From Chloroflexota bacterium (GTDB taxonomy: Bacteria; Chloroflexota; Chloroflexia; Thermomicrobiales; UBA6265): a stretch of 11,872 nt of DNA. The notes beneath the pieces were generated by a model, which had not been told where the DNA came from, made no database searches, and saw nothing but the letters and a program-made list of their open reading frames with translations. The stretch covers positions 1-11,872 of the forward strand of contig JAFAEX010000238.1 of the NCBI GenBank assembly GCA_023423795.1. Direction: 5' to 3'. Positions 1-6,422 of the stretch are shown in pieces. Both the position numbers and the translations under genes were made by a program. Positions within the stretch are counted from its first letter, which is position 1. Each line of letters opens with the position of its first letter.

Positions 1-64
1 GCGGTTCCCTGCCGGCCGGGGCGGAGGCGCGTCGGCCGGGGCCGTCCGTTGCGGGGTGTCGTCG

Positions 65-979
65 ATGCAGTTGGCGCGAAAGCGGAGCGGCGTGGGCCGC
101 CGGCCCGGCGAGCGGGCCTGGGAAGCCTGGCTCTACGTCCTACCCGGCTTCCTCATCTACGCCGTGTTCGTGCTGCTGCCGGTGGCGCAGACGGTTCGCT
201 ACAGTTTTTTCCACTGGGATGGATTTAGCGACGCCACGTTCGCCGGGCTGGCGAACTACACCGAGCTGGTGAACGACGACCTGTTCCGCATCGCGATCCG
301 CAACAACCTGACGCTGATCGTCTTCTACACCCTCTTCCCGATCGCGCTGGCGCTGCTGCTGACCGCCCTGCTGACGCGGCGGCGCATCTTCGGGCTGAAC
401 GTGTTCCGGGCGGGGTTGTTCGTGCCGCAGGTGATGTCGATGGTCGTCGTCGGCGTCGTCTGGAAGTGGATTTACAATCCCTCCACCGGCGCGCTCAACC
501 AGTTGCTTCGGGCAGTCGGGCTGGACGGACTCGCGCGACCGTGGCTCGGCGATTTCATGACCGCACTGCCGGCGGTGGGCGCGGTCGGCACCTGGGTCTC
601 GTTCGGCTTCGCGCTGGTGCTTTTCATCGCCGGCGTGCAGCGGATCGACGAGGACCTGTACGAAGCGGCCCGGCTCGACGGGGCCAACGGGTTCCAGCAG
701 TTCATGGCGGTGACGCTGCCCGGGTTGCGCAACGAGGTCACGATCGCGCTGGTGACGCTGCTGATCACCGCGCTCCGGACCTTCGACCTCGTCTTCGTGA
801 CCACGCGCGGCGGCCCGGCGAACCGCACGCTGGTGGTCGCGCTCGAGATCTACCGCAACGCCTTCCAGATCAACCGAGTCGGCTACGCGGCGGCCCTGGC
901 GGTGGTGCTGACCGTGGTGATCCTGATCGTCTCCTATGCCGTCATCGCCACCCGCATGCGCACCACGGCGGAGGCCTGA
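65..979 (+). CDS. Carbohydrate ABC transporter permease, MalF/UgpA-type (first permease)
   Basis: Inner-membrane subunit of a binding-protein-dependent sugar (or sugar-phosphate) importer; it would pair with the next gene to form the transmembrane channel. The 304-residue product has about six hydrophobic spans (roughly residues 22-44, 82-104, 114-137, 167-190, 224-245 and 271-296). It carries the cytoplasmic EAA loop EAARLDGANGFQQFMAVTLP (200-219), which docks onto the ATPase and defines this family. Length and topology fit MalF/UgpA-like permeases. I chose the ATG at 65, which has GGGG eight bases upstream; an in-frame GTG at 56 is an alternative, and the frame stays open to the window edge, so a start further upstream is not excluded. 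The stop lies one base before the next start, so the two are one operon. The substrate cannot be read from a permease, and no ATPase gene is present here. Confidence 0.95.
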   Translation: MQLARKRSGVGRRPGERAWEAWLYVLPGFLIYAVFVLLPVAQTVRYSFFHWDGFSDATFAGLANYTELVNDDLFRIAIRNNLTLIVFYTLFPIALALLLTALLTRRRIFGLNVFRAGLFVPQVMSMVVVGVVWKWIYNPSTGALNQLLRAVGLDGLARPWLGDFMTALPAVGAVGTWVSFGFALVLFIAGVQRIDEDLYEAARLDGANGFQQFMAVTLPGLRNEVTIALVTLLITALRTFDLVFVTTRGGPANRTLVVALEIYRNAFQINRVGYAAALAVVLTVVILIVSYAVIATRMRTTAEA

Positions 980-980
980 C

Positions 981-1856
981 GTGGCGACCGACGCACTCGA
1001 AACGGCGCCCCGGCGCAGCCGGCCGCAGGGCCGGGAACGCTTCACGCCGCGGCTGGTGCTGATATACGCGATCCTCGTCACGCTGCTGCTGATCGCCATC
1101 GGGCCGTTCCTGATCACGGCGTTCGCGGCGTTCAAGGACGCGGCCGAACTGGCGACCAACACGTTCGGGCTGCCGCGGGTATGGCGCTGGGAGAACATCG
1201 GGGAAGCGTGGACGACCGCGCAGTTCTCCCGCTACTTCCGGTCGAGCCTGATCGTCGCCGTCCCGGTCGTCGTTCTCTCGTGCCTGCTCTCGGTGCTGAC
1301 CGGGTACGCCTTCGGCCGGCTGCGCTTTCCGGGTTCGAACGCGGTCTTCGTGCTGCTGCTGATCGGGATCATGATCCCCGGCGAAGCGGTGGTCATCCCG
1401 CTCTACCACAACCTGCGGGCGATGGGGCTGTACGACACCTACTGGGCGATCATCCTGCCGCAGGTGGCGTTCAACGTCTCGTTCGGCACGCTCTGGATGC
1501 GCGGGTTCTTCTCGCAGGTGCCGAACGACCTGCCGGACGCGGCGACCGTGGACGGCGCGAACTCGTTGCGCGCACTGTGGGACATCCTGCTGCCGCTCGC
1601 CCGCCCGGCGATCCTGACGATGGCGGTCCTGTTCTTCATGTGGAGCTGGAACGACTTCCTGCTGCCGTTGGTGGTCGTCGCCGACGAGGACCTGCGAACG
1701 CTGCCGCTCGGGCTGGCCTTCTTCCAGGGGCGCTTCTCCAGCAACCTGCCGCTGATGTCGGCCGGCGCGACCATCGTGGCGCTGCCGACGATCGTGGTCT
1801 ACGTGCTGCTCCAGCGGCACTTCATCCGCGGCATCGCCTCCGGCGCGATCAAGTAG
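981..1856 (+). CDS. Carbohydrate ABC transporter permease, MalG/UgpE-type (second permease)
   Basis: Second transmembrane subunit of the sugar importer. The 291-residue product has a basic N-terminal tail, a first span at about 24-50, further spans around 87-110, 120-142, 155-175 and 208-232, and a last one near 258-277. The EAA loop DAATVDGANSLRALWDILLP (186-205) matches the MalG/UgpE half of the family, and the C-terminus ends in the typical RGIASGAIK. The GTG start at 981 is chosen because GGCGGAGG lies just upstream (967-974), inside the end of the first permease; earlier in-frame codons lack such a site. Spacing to the first permease is one base, so translation is probably coupled. The cognate ATPase is not encoded here; many high-GC Gram-positive and Chloroflexota sugar importers share one remote MsmK/UgpC-like ATPase, which would explain the absence (inference). 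Confidence 0.95.
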   Translation: MATDALETAPRRSRPQGRERFTPRLVLIYAILVTLLLIAIGPFLITAFAAFKDAAELATNTFGLPRVWRWENIGEAWTTAQFSRYFRSSLIVAVPVVVLSCLLSVLTGYAFGRLRFPGSNAVFVLLLIGIMIPGEAVVIPLYHNLRAMGLYDTYWAIILPQVAFNVSFGTLWMRGFFSQVPNDLPDAATVDGANSLRALWDILLPLARPAILTMAVLFFMWSWNDFLLPLVVVADEDLRTLPLGLAFFQGRFSSNLPLMSAGATIVALPTIVVYVLLQRHFIRGIASGAIK

Positions 1857-1879
1857 GAGCGTCGCGTGAGGAGGCAGCC

Positions 1880-2431
1880 ATGCATTCACGCCGAACGTGG
1901 ACCCCGGCGGACATCGAGGCGCTGCCCGAGGACGAGCGGTTCGAACTGCTGAACGGGGAGCCCCTGCCGTTGCTGCCGATGGTGTTCGGCCAGATGGTCG
2001 CCGCCGGTCGGCTGCAGCGATGTCTCGCAGCGTTCGTCGATGCGGGGTGCCTTGGCGTGGTTGGCAGCCGAGGCGGCTTCGTCCTGCCGGGAACCGAGGG
2101 CAAGCTGCTCGCGCCGGATAGCGTCTTCGTTGCCCGGGAGCGGCTGCCGAAGCGTGCGACGTGGGAGGGTTTTCTTCCCATCGCCCCGGACCTGGCGGTG
2201 GACGTTCTCGCACCGGGAGACACGGTCAGCGAACTCAACGGAAAAGCGCTCGCCTATCTGGATGCCGGCGTGCGGGCGGTCTGGATCGTCGATCCCCGCC
2301 GCCGGATCGTGCCGGTCCACACGCCGGACGGTCTCGCCCGGGTGCTGAGGGAAGGCGACGAACTCACGGGCGGCGACGTCGTGCCGGGATTTGCGATGGC
2401 GGTCGCCGAGCTGTTCGCGTGGGACGACTAG
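1880..2431 (+). CDS. Uma2 family (DUF820) PD-(D/E)XK endonuclease-fold protein, copy 1
   Basis: A 183-residue member of the Uma2/DUF820 family, a restriction-endonuclease-like fold often present in many copies in Cyanobacteria, Chloroflexota and Deinococcota; the physiological role of the family is not settled. Visible family signatures are PADIEALPEDERFELLNGE (9-27), LAPDSVFV with Asp80, the strand PDLAVDVLAPGD with Asp108, Lys122 in NGKALAYLDAG, and VWIVDPRRR (134-142). Asp80, Asp108 and Lys122 would form the metal-dependent catalytic set. Most relatives have Glu where this one has Asp108, so activity may be altered. GAGGAGG at 1868-1874, five bases before the ATG, fixes the start. It begins 23 bases after the permease stop and could be read through from that operon, though there is no functional reason to link them. 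A related gene follows at once. Confidence 0.9.
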   Translation: MHSRRTWTPADIEALPEDERFELLNGEPLPLLPMVFGQMVAAGRLQRCLAAFVDAGCLGVVGSRGGFVLPGTEGKLLAPDSVFVARERLPKRATWEGFLPIAPDLAVDVLAPGDTVSELNGKALAYLDAGVRAVWIVDPRRRIVPVHTPDGLARVLREGDELTGGDVVPGFAMAVAELFAWDD

Positions 2432-3024
2432 CGAATCCGGCAAGAAGCGACGGCCGAGGTCCCGCTCACATTGCGGCTCCGGCATGCGGCGATCGACGCG
2501 AAGAACACGAACGACTCGCCGAACGCGAGCGTTTCGAACTCCTGCGCGGTGAGCGGTTGCCGGTGCGTCCGACTGGCCTGGAACACGGGGCGTTCATCAT
2601 CGCGTTTGGCGCCGTCCTGCGGAAGGCCGCAGGAGAGCGAGATGCCGCCCGCGTCGTGAGCAGGGTCGGCTTCTGGCTCGACGACGACGTGCTCCTCGCG
2701 CCTGATCTGTCACTGGTCCCGCATGAACTGATCCCGAGCGAGCACGAGCGCCGTCGCATGAGCAGCGGCGGGCCGAGGCTGGCGGTCGAAATGGCTTACC
2801 CGGATCGCGATGCGGGTCTTCTCGCCGAAAAGGTGGACCTGTACCTCGCCGCCGGGGTGGACCCCGTCTTGGTGATCGATCCGGTACGAAGGCTGATCGC
2901 CGTCCATTCGCCCGGCCAGCCGGTGCGTCTCCTCCGCGAAGGCGACACCCTCGACGGCGGCGGCGCCATCCCGGGATTCGCGATGACGGTGGCCGACATC
3001 TCCGACCTGGTCGATCTCGTCTAG
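2419..3024 (+). CDS. Uma2 family (DUF820) protein, copy 2, with disturbed N-terminus
   Basis: Second Uma2/DUF820 protein, clearly similar to the first: ERFELLRGERLP, LAPDLSLV, LAVEMAYPDRD, EKVDLYLAAG, VLVIDP, REGDTLDGG and IPGFAMTVAD all have counterparts there. Counting from 2419, the catalytic set is Asp96, Glu124 and Lys138, so this copy keeps the usual Glu that copy 1 lacks. The start is uncertain. No ATG, GTG or TTG lies in this frame between the stop of copy 1 and the conserved ERFELL motif. The GTG at 2419 overlaps copy 1 by 13 bases, has only a weak ribosome site, and gives about 30 non-family residues. An ATG at 2483 in another frame starts a peptide resembling the normal N-terminus, as if a short deletion shifted the frame (see findings). 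Either the gene uses the 2419 start or it is a recent pseudogene; the intact, well-conserved body makes me list it as coding. Its stop overlaps the convergent stop of the next gene. Confidence 0.75.
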   Translation: MGRLANPARSDGRGPAHIAAPACGDRREEHERLAERERFELLRGERLPVRPTGLEHGAFIIAFGAVLRKAAGERDAARVVSRVGFWLDDDVLLAPDLSLVPHELIPSEHERRRMSSGGPRLAVEMAYPDRDAGLLAEKVDLYLAAGVDPVLVIDPVRRLIAVHSPGQPVRLLREGDTLDGGGAIPGFAMTVADISDLVDLV

Positions 3025-3935
3025 CGCCGCGGCGCGAACGAGACGAGGCCGACCCCTTCGACCTCCAGTGCGGGCGGATCGAGCGAGAGGCCGGTCACGT
3101 TCACGCCGGCGAAGGCCTCGATGCCGAAGAACCGGCGCAAATGATCCTGCGGGCGGTTGTACCCCTTGATCAACGGCGTCACCCAGGCTGCCACCTCGAC
3201 CCGAACCTCGACCGGGCGATCGTCTCCGGTTGCCGCCCGGTGGGCGTCCAGCCAGGCCGCGGCCGCCGTGCGGCCGATCGCCACCGCGCTCTCCCCCACC
3301 GCGCGGCTCATGGTCGCCTTGTCGATGATGTCGTCCGCCCCGGCGCAGCGCAGCACGATCTCGGGCCGTTCCGCCGCCGGCTGGGCGGCGAGTTGGCGGG
3401 CGCAGACCGCGCCCACGACGTCGGCCACCGCCGCCGGATCGGCCGACATCACCACGTCGCCTTCGCCGGTGTAGGACGGGATCACGAACGCGCCAGGCGG
3501 GAACGCCTCGGCTTCGGCGGCGGTCAACTTGCTCTTCTTGAGCAGGATCGCGGGCACGCCGGACGCCAGCGCGTAGAGACTGCCGATCGGGTAGCCACTC
3601 ATCCCCGGCACCAGGAGCACATCCACCCGCCGGTCGTGCAGGTGCGCCGCCGCTTCGTTGACGTGCCCGGCAACGTCGGCGGGATGGACGGCGGTCTTGA
3701 GCAGGCTGCCGTACTCGATGCCGACGCCACCGCCGGGGAAAATCCGCGTCGTCCCGGTGCGCAGCAGGCCGAGCAGCAGCGCCGCCGCACCCGGCGTAAG
3801 GGCAGATGCGCCCACGACCGCCGCAACCTCCAGCCAGGGGATCGGTGCCCCGGTCGTCGTCGGCGCATCCTGCGGGCGCTCTTGCGGACGTTCGTAGCGC
3901 GGCAGCGCGCCGGCGGCGTGGGACGGGACAGCCAT
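3021..3935 (-). CDS. APRT-like phosphoribosyltransferase-fold protein with atypical PRPP loop
   Basis: A 304-residue soluble protein of unknown precise function. Residues 104-136, including VDVLLVPGMSGYPIGSLYAL and GVPAILLKKSK, resemble the adenine phosphoribosyltransferase segment that in the APRT of this same window reads AEIAVGIESRGFIFGA and then FVPVRKLGRLP. SYTGEGDVVMSADPAAV (154-170) resembles the APRT hood/loop segment SYDLEYASNTMEIHRDAI. The canonical PRPP loop VDDxxATGGT is absent; the nearest match is GADDIIDKATMSRA (199-212). About 90 further residues follow, with WVTPLIKGYNRPQDHLRRFF (251-270), which I do not recognise. It may be a specialised transferase, a PRPP- or nucleotide-binding regulator, or a non-catalytic relative. 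The start is firm: GGAGG lies five bases before the ATG at 3935, and a TACAAT box lies further upstream. It ends convergently with the Uma2 gene. Confidence 0.82.
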   Translation of the reverse strand: MAVPSHAAGALPRYERPQERPQDAPTTTGAPIPWLEVAAVVGASALTPGAAALLLGLLRTGTTRIFPGGGVGIEYGSLLKTAVHPADVAGHVNEAAAHLHDRRVDVLLVPGMSGYPIGSLYALASGVPAILLKKSKLTAAEAEAFPPGAFVIPSYTGEGDVVMSADPAAVADVVGAVCARQLAAQPAAERPEIVLRCAGADDIIDKATMSRAVGESAVAIGRTAAAAWLDAHRAATGDDRPVEVRVEVAAWVTPLIKGYNRPQDHLRRFFGIEAFAGVNVTGLSLDPPALEVEGVGLVSFAPRR

Positions 3936-3971
3936 CGGGACCTCCGGACAACGACGGGAGCGATCCGGCCG

Positions 3972-3977
3972 ATTGTA
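3972..3977 (-). promoter_or_regulatory. Likely -10 box for the APRT-like gene
   Basis: On the minus strand this reads TACAAT, one mismatch from the sigma-70 -10 consensus. It sits about 36 bases upstream of the ATG at 3935 and would give a leader of roughly 30 bases that contains the GGAGG site. I see no good -35 match at 16-18 bases upstream, so this is a moderate call based on one hexamer in otherwise GC-rich DNA. Confidence 0.35.
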
Positions 3978-4081
3978 CGCTGGCCCCACTGCAGGAGAAT
4001 CGCCGGGCGCATCGGCTGCCGCCGGCAATACCTGCCAGCGTCGGCACGCCCGCCCCTGCCATCCCGAGCCTACCGCCGCGT

Positions 4082-4156
4082 CATCCCGAGGCTGTCGAGG
4101 GATCTCGCCGTTACCCATGACGGTGACGTACGAGATCCCTCGACAAGCTCGGAATG
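4082..4156. repeat. REP-like inverted repeat, imperfect copy
   Basis: The arms are 4082-4107 and 4131-4156. They pair at 23 of 26 positions around a 23-base spacer. The shared core GTCGAGGGATCTCG is the same as in the perfect copy at 6278-6364, so the two are one repeat family. Such palindromic intergenic repeats are scattered through many bacterial genomes as REP or small MITE-like elements. This copy lies between divergent genes, so a simple terminator role is unlikely here. Confidence 0.85.
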
Positions 4157-4380
4157 CCGACAGAGGCGGCTCCATAATCCGCAACCTGGCGAACCGACAG
4201 AACCGCGTACCGGGATTCGGGCGTACAGCGGGCGCGACGGCAGCAAACGCGCCCGGCAGGACTGGCCGACCTGGCCTCCCAAGTGGGATCATGCATTGCC
4301 TTGCCGTGGCGCGGCGTTCAAGTGCCGGACGGGTCCGCCGGTCGAGGCGTTGCGCCCGTGATGTGGAGGAGGAACCATCG

Positions 4381-5250
4381 GTGCGTGGTAGGCGAGGCGC
4401 TGGCCGCCAGCGGCACTGGTTGACCGGGATGCTGATCATCGCGGCGATGGTCGTCTTGCTGCCGCTCGCGGCGGCGGCCGCCCAACCGGCCGGCGGCCCG
4501 GGAACGCAGATCGTGGGCGGCCGGCAGACGAAGCCCGGCAAGTTCCCGTTCATGACCTTCGTCCAGATCGATTCGGGCGCGGGGCTCCTCGCTTGCGGCG
4601 GCTCCCTCATTGCGAAGCGCTTCGTGCTGACGGCGGCGCACTGCGTGGTGGACGACAACGGCGACACCCGCCCGGCGTCGGCATTCCTGGTGGCGGTCGG
4701 CTCGACCGACATCCAGCAGGCCGACCCTCGCGGCATCCGCGGCGTCACGGCGGTCACGCCGCACCCGGACTACGACCCAGCGACGTTCGCCAACGACGCC
4801 GCCGTGCTGCAACTGGACCGGCCGGTGCGCGCCTTCGAACCCCTGCGGCTGGTGCGCGCCAACCAGACCCGGTACGAGGACGCCGGGGACCCGGTCGTCG
4901 TCGCCGGATGGGGCGCGCGCCGTTACGCCGGAGCGCCGGTCACGCGGCTGCGCAACGTCGGGCTGTCGGTGAGCGCCGACCAGCTCTGCGTCAACCGGAT
5001 GGCCGTCCTCGGCCTCGAACTCGATCCGGCCGTCAGCGTGTGCGCCACCGGTCGCGGGGTCGATAGCTGCCAGGGGGACAGCGGCGGCCCGCTGCTGGCG
5101 AAGGAGCGCAAGCGCCGCTTCATCGGCATGGGGATCGTGAGTTTCGGGGGACCGTGCGCGCTGCAGGGCTACCCTGCCGCCTACACCCGGTTGAGCAACC
5201 CGGACATCAACGCGTTCGTTCGAACGACCGCCCGGCTTGGCGGCCGTTGA
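4381..5250 (+). CDS. Secreted trypsin-like serine protease (S1 family), protease 1
   Basis: A predicted exported chymotrypsin-fold endopeptidase of 289 residues. A basic N-terminus (MRGRRGAGRQRHW) and hydrophobic stretch (15-34) form a Sec signal or anchor, followed by IVGG (44-47), the mature N-terminus of S1 enzymes. The catalytic triad is His87 in TAAHC, Asp139 in ANDAAVL and Ser234 in GDSGGP. Six cysteines sit at the three common disulfide positions (72/88, 203/221, 230/259). Asp228 occupies chymotrypsin position 189, predicting cleavage after Lys/Arg. Two oddities: the activation bond is Gln43-Ile44 rather than after Arg/Lys, and the S1 wall reads SFGGPC and YPAAYT, so positions 215 and 226 are Phe and Ala instead of Trp and Gly. 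I start at GTG 4381, eight bases after GGAGGAGG; a GTG at 4363 would sit on top of that site. The paralogue follows 19 bases later in the same operon. Confidence 0.94.
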   Translation: MRGRRGAGRQRHWLTGMLIIAAMVVLLPLAAAAAQPAGGPGTQIVGGRQTKPGKFPFMTFVQIDSGAGLLACGGSLIAKRFVLTAAHCVVDDNGDTRPASAFLVAVGSTDIQQADPRGIRGVTAVTPHPDYDPATFANDAAVLQLDRPVRAFEPLRLVRANQTRYEDAGDPVVVAGWGARRYAGAPVTRLRNVGLSVSADQLCVNRMAVLGLELDPAVSVCATGRGVDSCQGDSGGPLLAKERKRRFIGMGIVSFGGPCALQGYPAAYTRLSNPDINAFVRTTARLGGR

Positions 5251-5269
5251 CGGCACCTGAGGGCACCTT

Positions 5270-6172
5270 ATGGACGGCTCCGAACCGACGAACCGTATCG
5301 GGCGCAGGCGGGCGACGAACTGGCGGTCGCTGGCGCTAGTGCTTGTGCTGATCGCGACCTGTTTCGCGCCGCTGGCGGCGGTGGGCGCGGAAAAACGTTC
5401 GGTTGAGGTCGAGCCGCGCGTCGTCGGCGGGACCGTCGTCGCGCCGGGCACCTATCCCTTCATCGTGACCATCGTGGCTGCGACGAAGCACGGTTCGTGG
5501 CTGTGCGGAGGTACGCTGATCGCTCCGACGAAGGTGCTGACGGCGGCGCACTGCGTCAGCGACGACCGCGGCCGCAAGGTCGGGCCGAAGGCGTTCACCG
5601 TAACCGTCGATCGCACGAACCGCCGGGCGAAGCAGCAAGGGTTCACTCGAAAGGTGCGGGCCGTCGCGCGGCACCCCGAGTTCCGCTACAGCGGCAACAT
5701 CCCCTTTGACGCGGCGATCCTGACGTTGCGCACGCCGGCGGTGGGCATTGAACCGGTAGCGCTACCGCCCATCGGCGAAGGCTACGTCGGCGAAGGGGCG
5801 ATCGTCGCCGGCTGGGGCGCCACCCGTCAGGGCGGCCGAGTGTCTGACCAGATGCGACAGACGACGCTCAGCGTGATGCCCAACGCCGAGTGTTCGAGCA
5901 AGCTCGCCGAAGCCCTCCGCGGAAGCACGCTCGACGACAAGTACCTTTGTGCCTACGCCGCGCACAAGGATTCCTGTCAGGGAGACAGCGGCGGGCCGTT
6001 GTTCCAGGCGGTCGAGGATGCGCAATCGGAATCGACCGATTTCACCCAGATCGGCATCGTGAGCTGGGGCATCGGGTGCGCATACAAGCAGTACCCCGGC
6101 GTCTATACCCGGTTGAGCGATCCGGCGGTGCGCGCGTTTATCGATGCCCATCTCCCGCCGGCGCAGCCGTAA
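5270..6172 (+). CDS. Secreted trypsin-like serine protease (S1 family), protease 2
   Basis: Second exported S1 peptidase, 300 residues and paralogous to protease 1. A basic N-terminus (GRRRATNWR) and hydrophobic segment (21-40, ending AAVGA) form the signal peptide. A short propeptide EKRSVEVEPR ends at Arg50, and the mature chain begins VVGG (51-54). That bond is a trypsin-type site, so autoactivation or activation by another trypsin is possible (inference). The triad is His94 in TAAHC, Asp147 in PFDAAIL and Ser240 in GDSGGP. Asp234 at chymotrypsin position 189 predicts Lys/Arg specificity, and the S1 wall SWGIGC...YPGVYT is standard. Six mature cysteines make the three usual disulfides. GAGGG at 5259-5263 precedes the ATG by six bases. 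A 19-base gap from protease 1 indicates co-transcription. The inverted repeat at 6278-6364 lies downstream and may end the operon. Confidence 0.95.
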   Translation: MDGSEPTNRIGRRRATNWRSLALVLVLIATCFAPLAAVGAEKRSVEVEPRVVGGTVVAPGTYPFIVTIVAATKHGSWLCGGTLIAPTKVLTAAHCVSDDRGRKVGPKAFTVTVDRTNRRAKQQGFTRKVRAVARHPEFRYSGNIPFDAAILTLRTPAVGIEPVALPPIGEGYVGEGAIVAGWGATRQGGRVSDQMRQTTLSVMPNAECSSKLAEALRGSTLDDKYLCAYAAHKDSCQGDSGGPLFQAVEDAQSESTDFTQIGIVSWGIGCAYKQYPGVYTRLSDPAVRAFIDAHLPPAQP

Positions 6173-6277
6173 GAAGGGTCACCACGGCACATGGGAGCGA
6201 ACCCGGCGCGAATGCGCGTGCTCGCATTACTGTAGGCGGCCCGGCTGACCAGCCTGATGCGGTCGTAACCAGCCAAA

Positions 6278-6364
6278 CCGTCATCCCGAGCCCGTCGAGG
6301 GATCTCGTCCATGCCCGACTCCTCGACTCGGCTACGAGATCCCTCGACGGGCTCGGGATGACGG
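6278..6364. repeat. REP-like inverted repeat, perfect 31-bp arms
   Basis: Arms 6278-6308 and 6334-6364 are exact reverse complements over 31 bases, separated by a 25-base spacer. The sequence CATCCCGAGCCCGTCGAGGG lies within each arm. It is the same family as the copy at 4082-4156. It sits in the 250-base gap between the convergent protease 2 and the membrane-protein gene, so its RNA hairpin could act as a two-way transcription stop, but it lacks a clear U-tract and looks more like a dispersed repeat than a standard terminator. Confidence 0.92.
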
Positions 6365-6422
6365 CTAGTCTCCCTGCGAAACGCGCTCCGGGCCGGCGAA
6401 GACGGCGCCTCGGTCCTCCCAA

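Larger units (their letters stand above)
3936..4380. other. Divergent intergenic region between the APRT-like gene and the first protease
   Basis: This 445-base stretch separates two divergently transcribed genes and holds no convincing gene. It contains the minus-strand TACAAT box, an imperfect REP-like inverted repeat (4082-4156), and a partial extra half-motif CCATCCCGAGCC at 4059-4070. CATAAT at 4173-4178 on the plus strand is a possible -10 for the protease operon, but no -35 partner is evident. GGAGGAGG at 4365-4372 is the ribosome site of the protease gene. The protease reading frame extends upstream through this region, but the peptide there is low-complexity Arg/Pro/Gly and is not part of the protein. 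Confidence 0.6.

Noticed and set aside
1..64. Two similar GC-rich runs (CGGCCGGGG near 13 and 33) at the window start
   Set aside because: Too short and too close to background composition to call a repeat or regulatory site.
3973..4380. In-frame upstream extension of protease 1
   Set aside because: The added peptide is not S1-like and would read through the inverted repeat; the ribosome site and signal peptide fit GTG 4381.
5351..5365. Possible lipobox (LIATC) in the signal peptide of protease 2
   Set aside because: Thr before the Cys is a poor lipobox residue, and a standard signal-peptidase I site (AAVGA) follows, so a secreted form is more likely.
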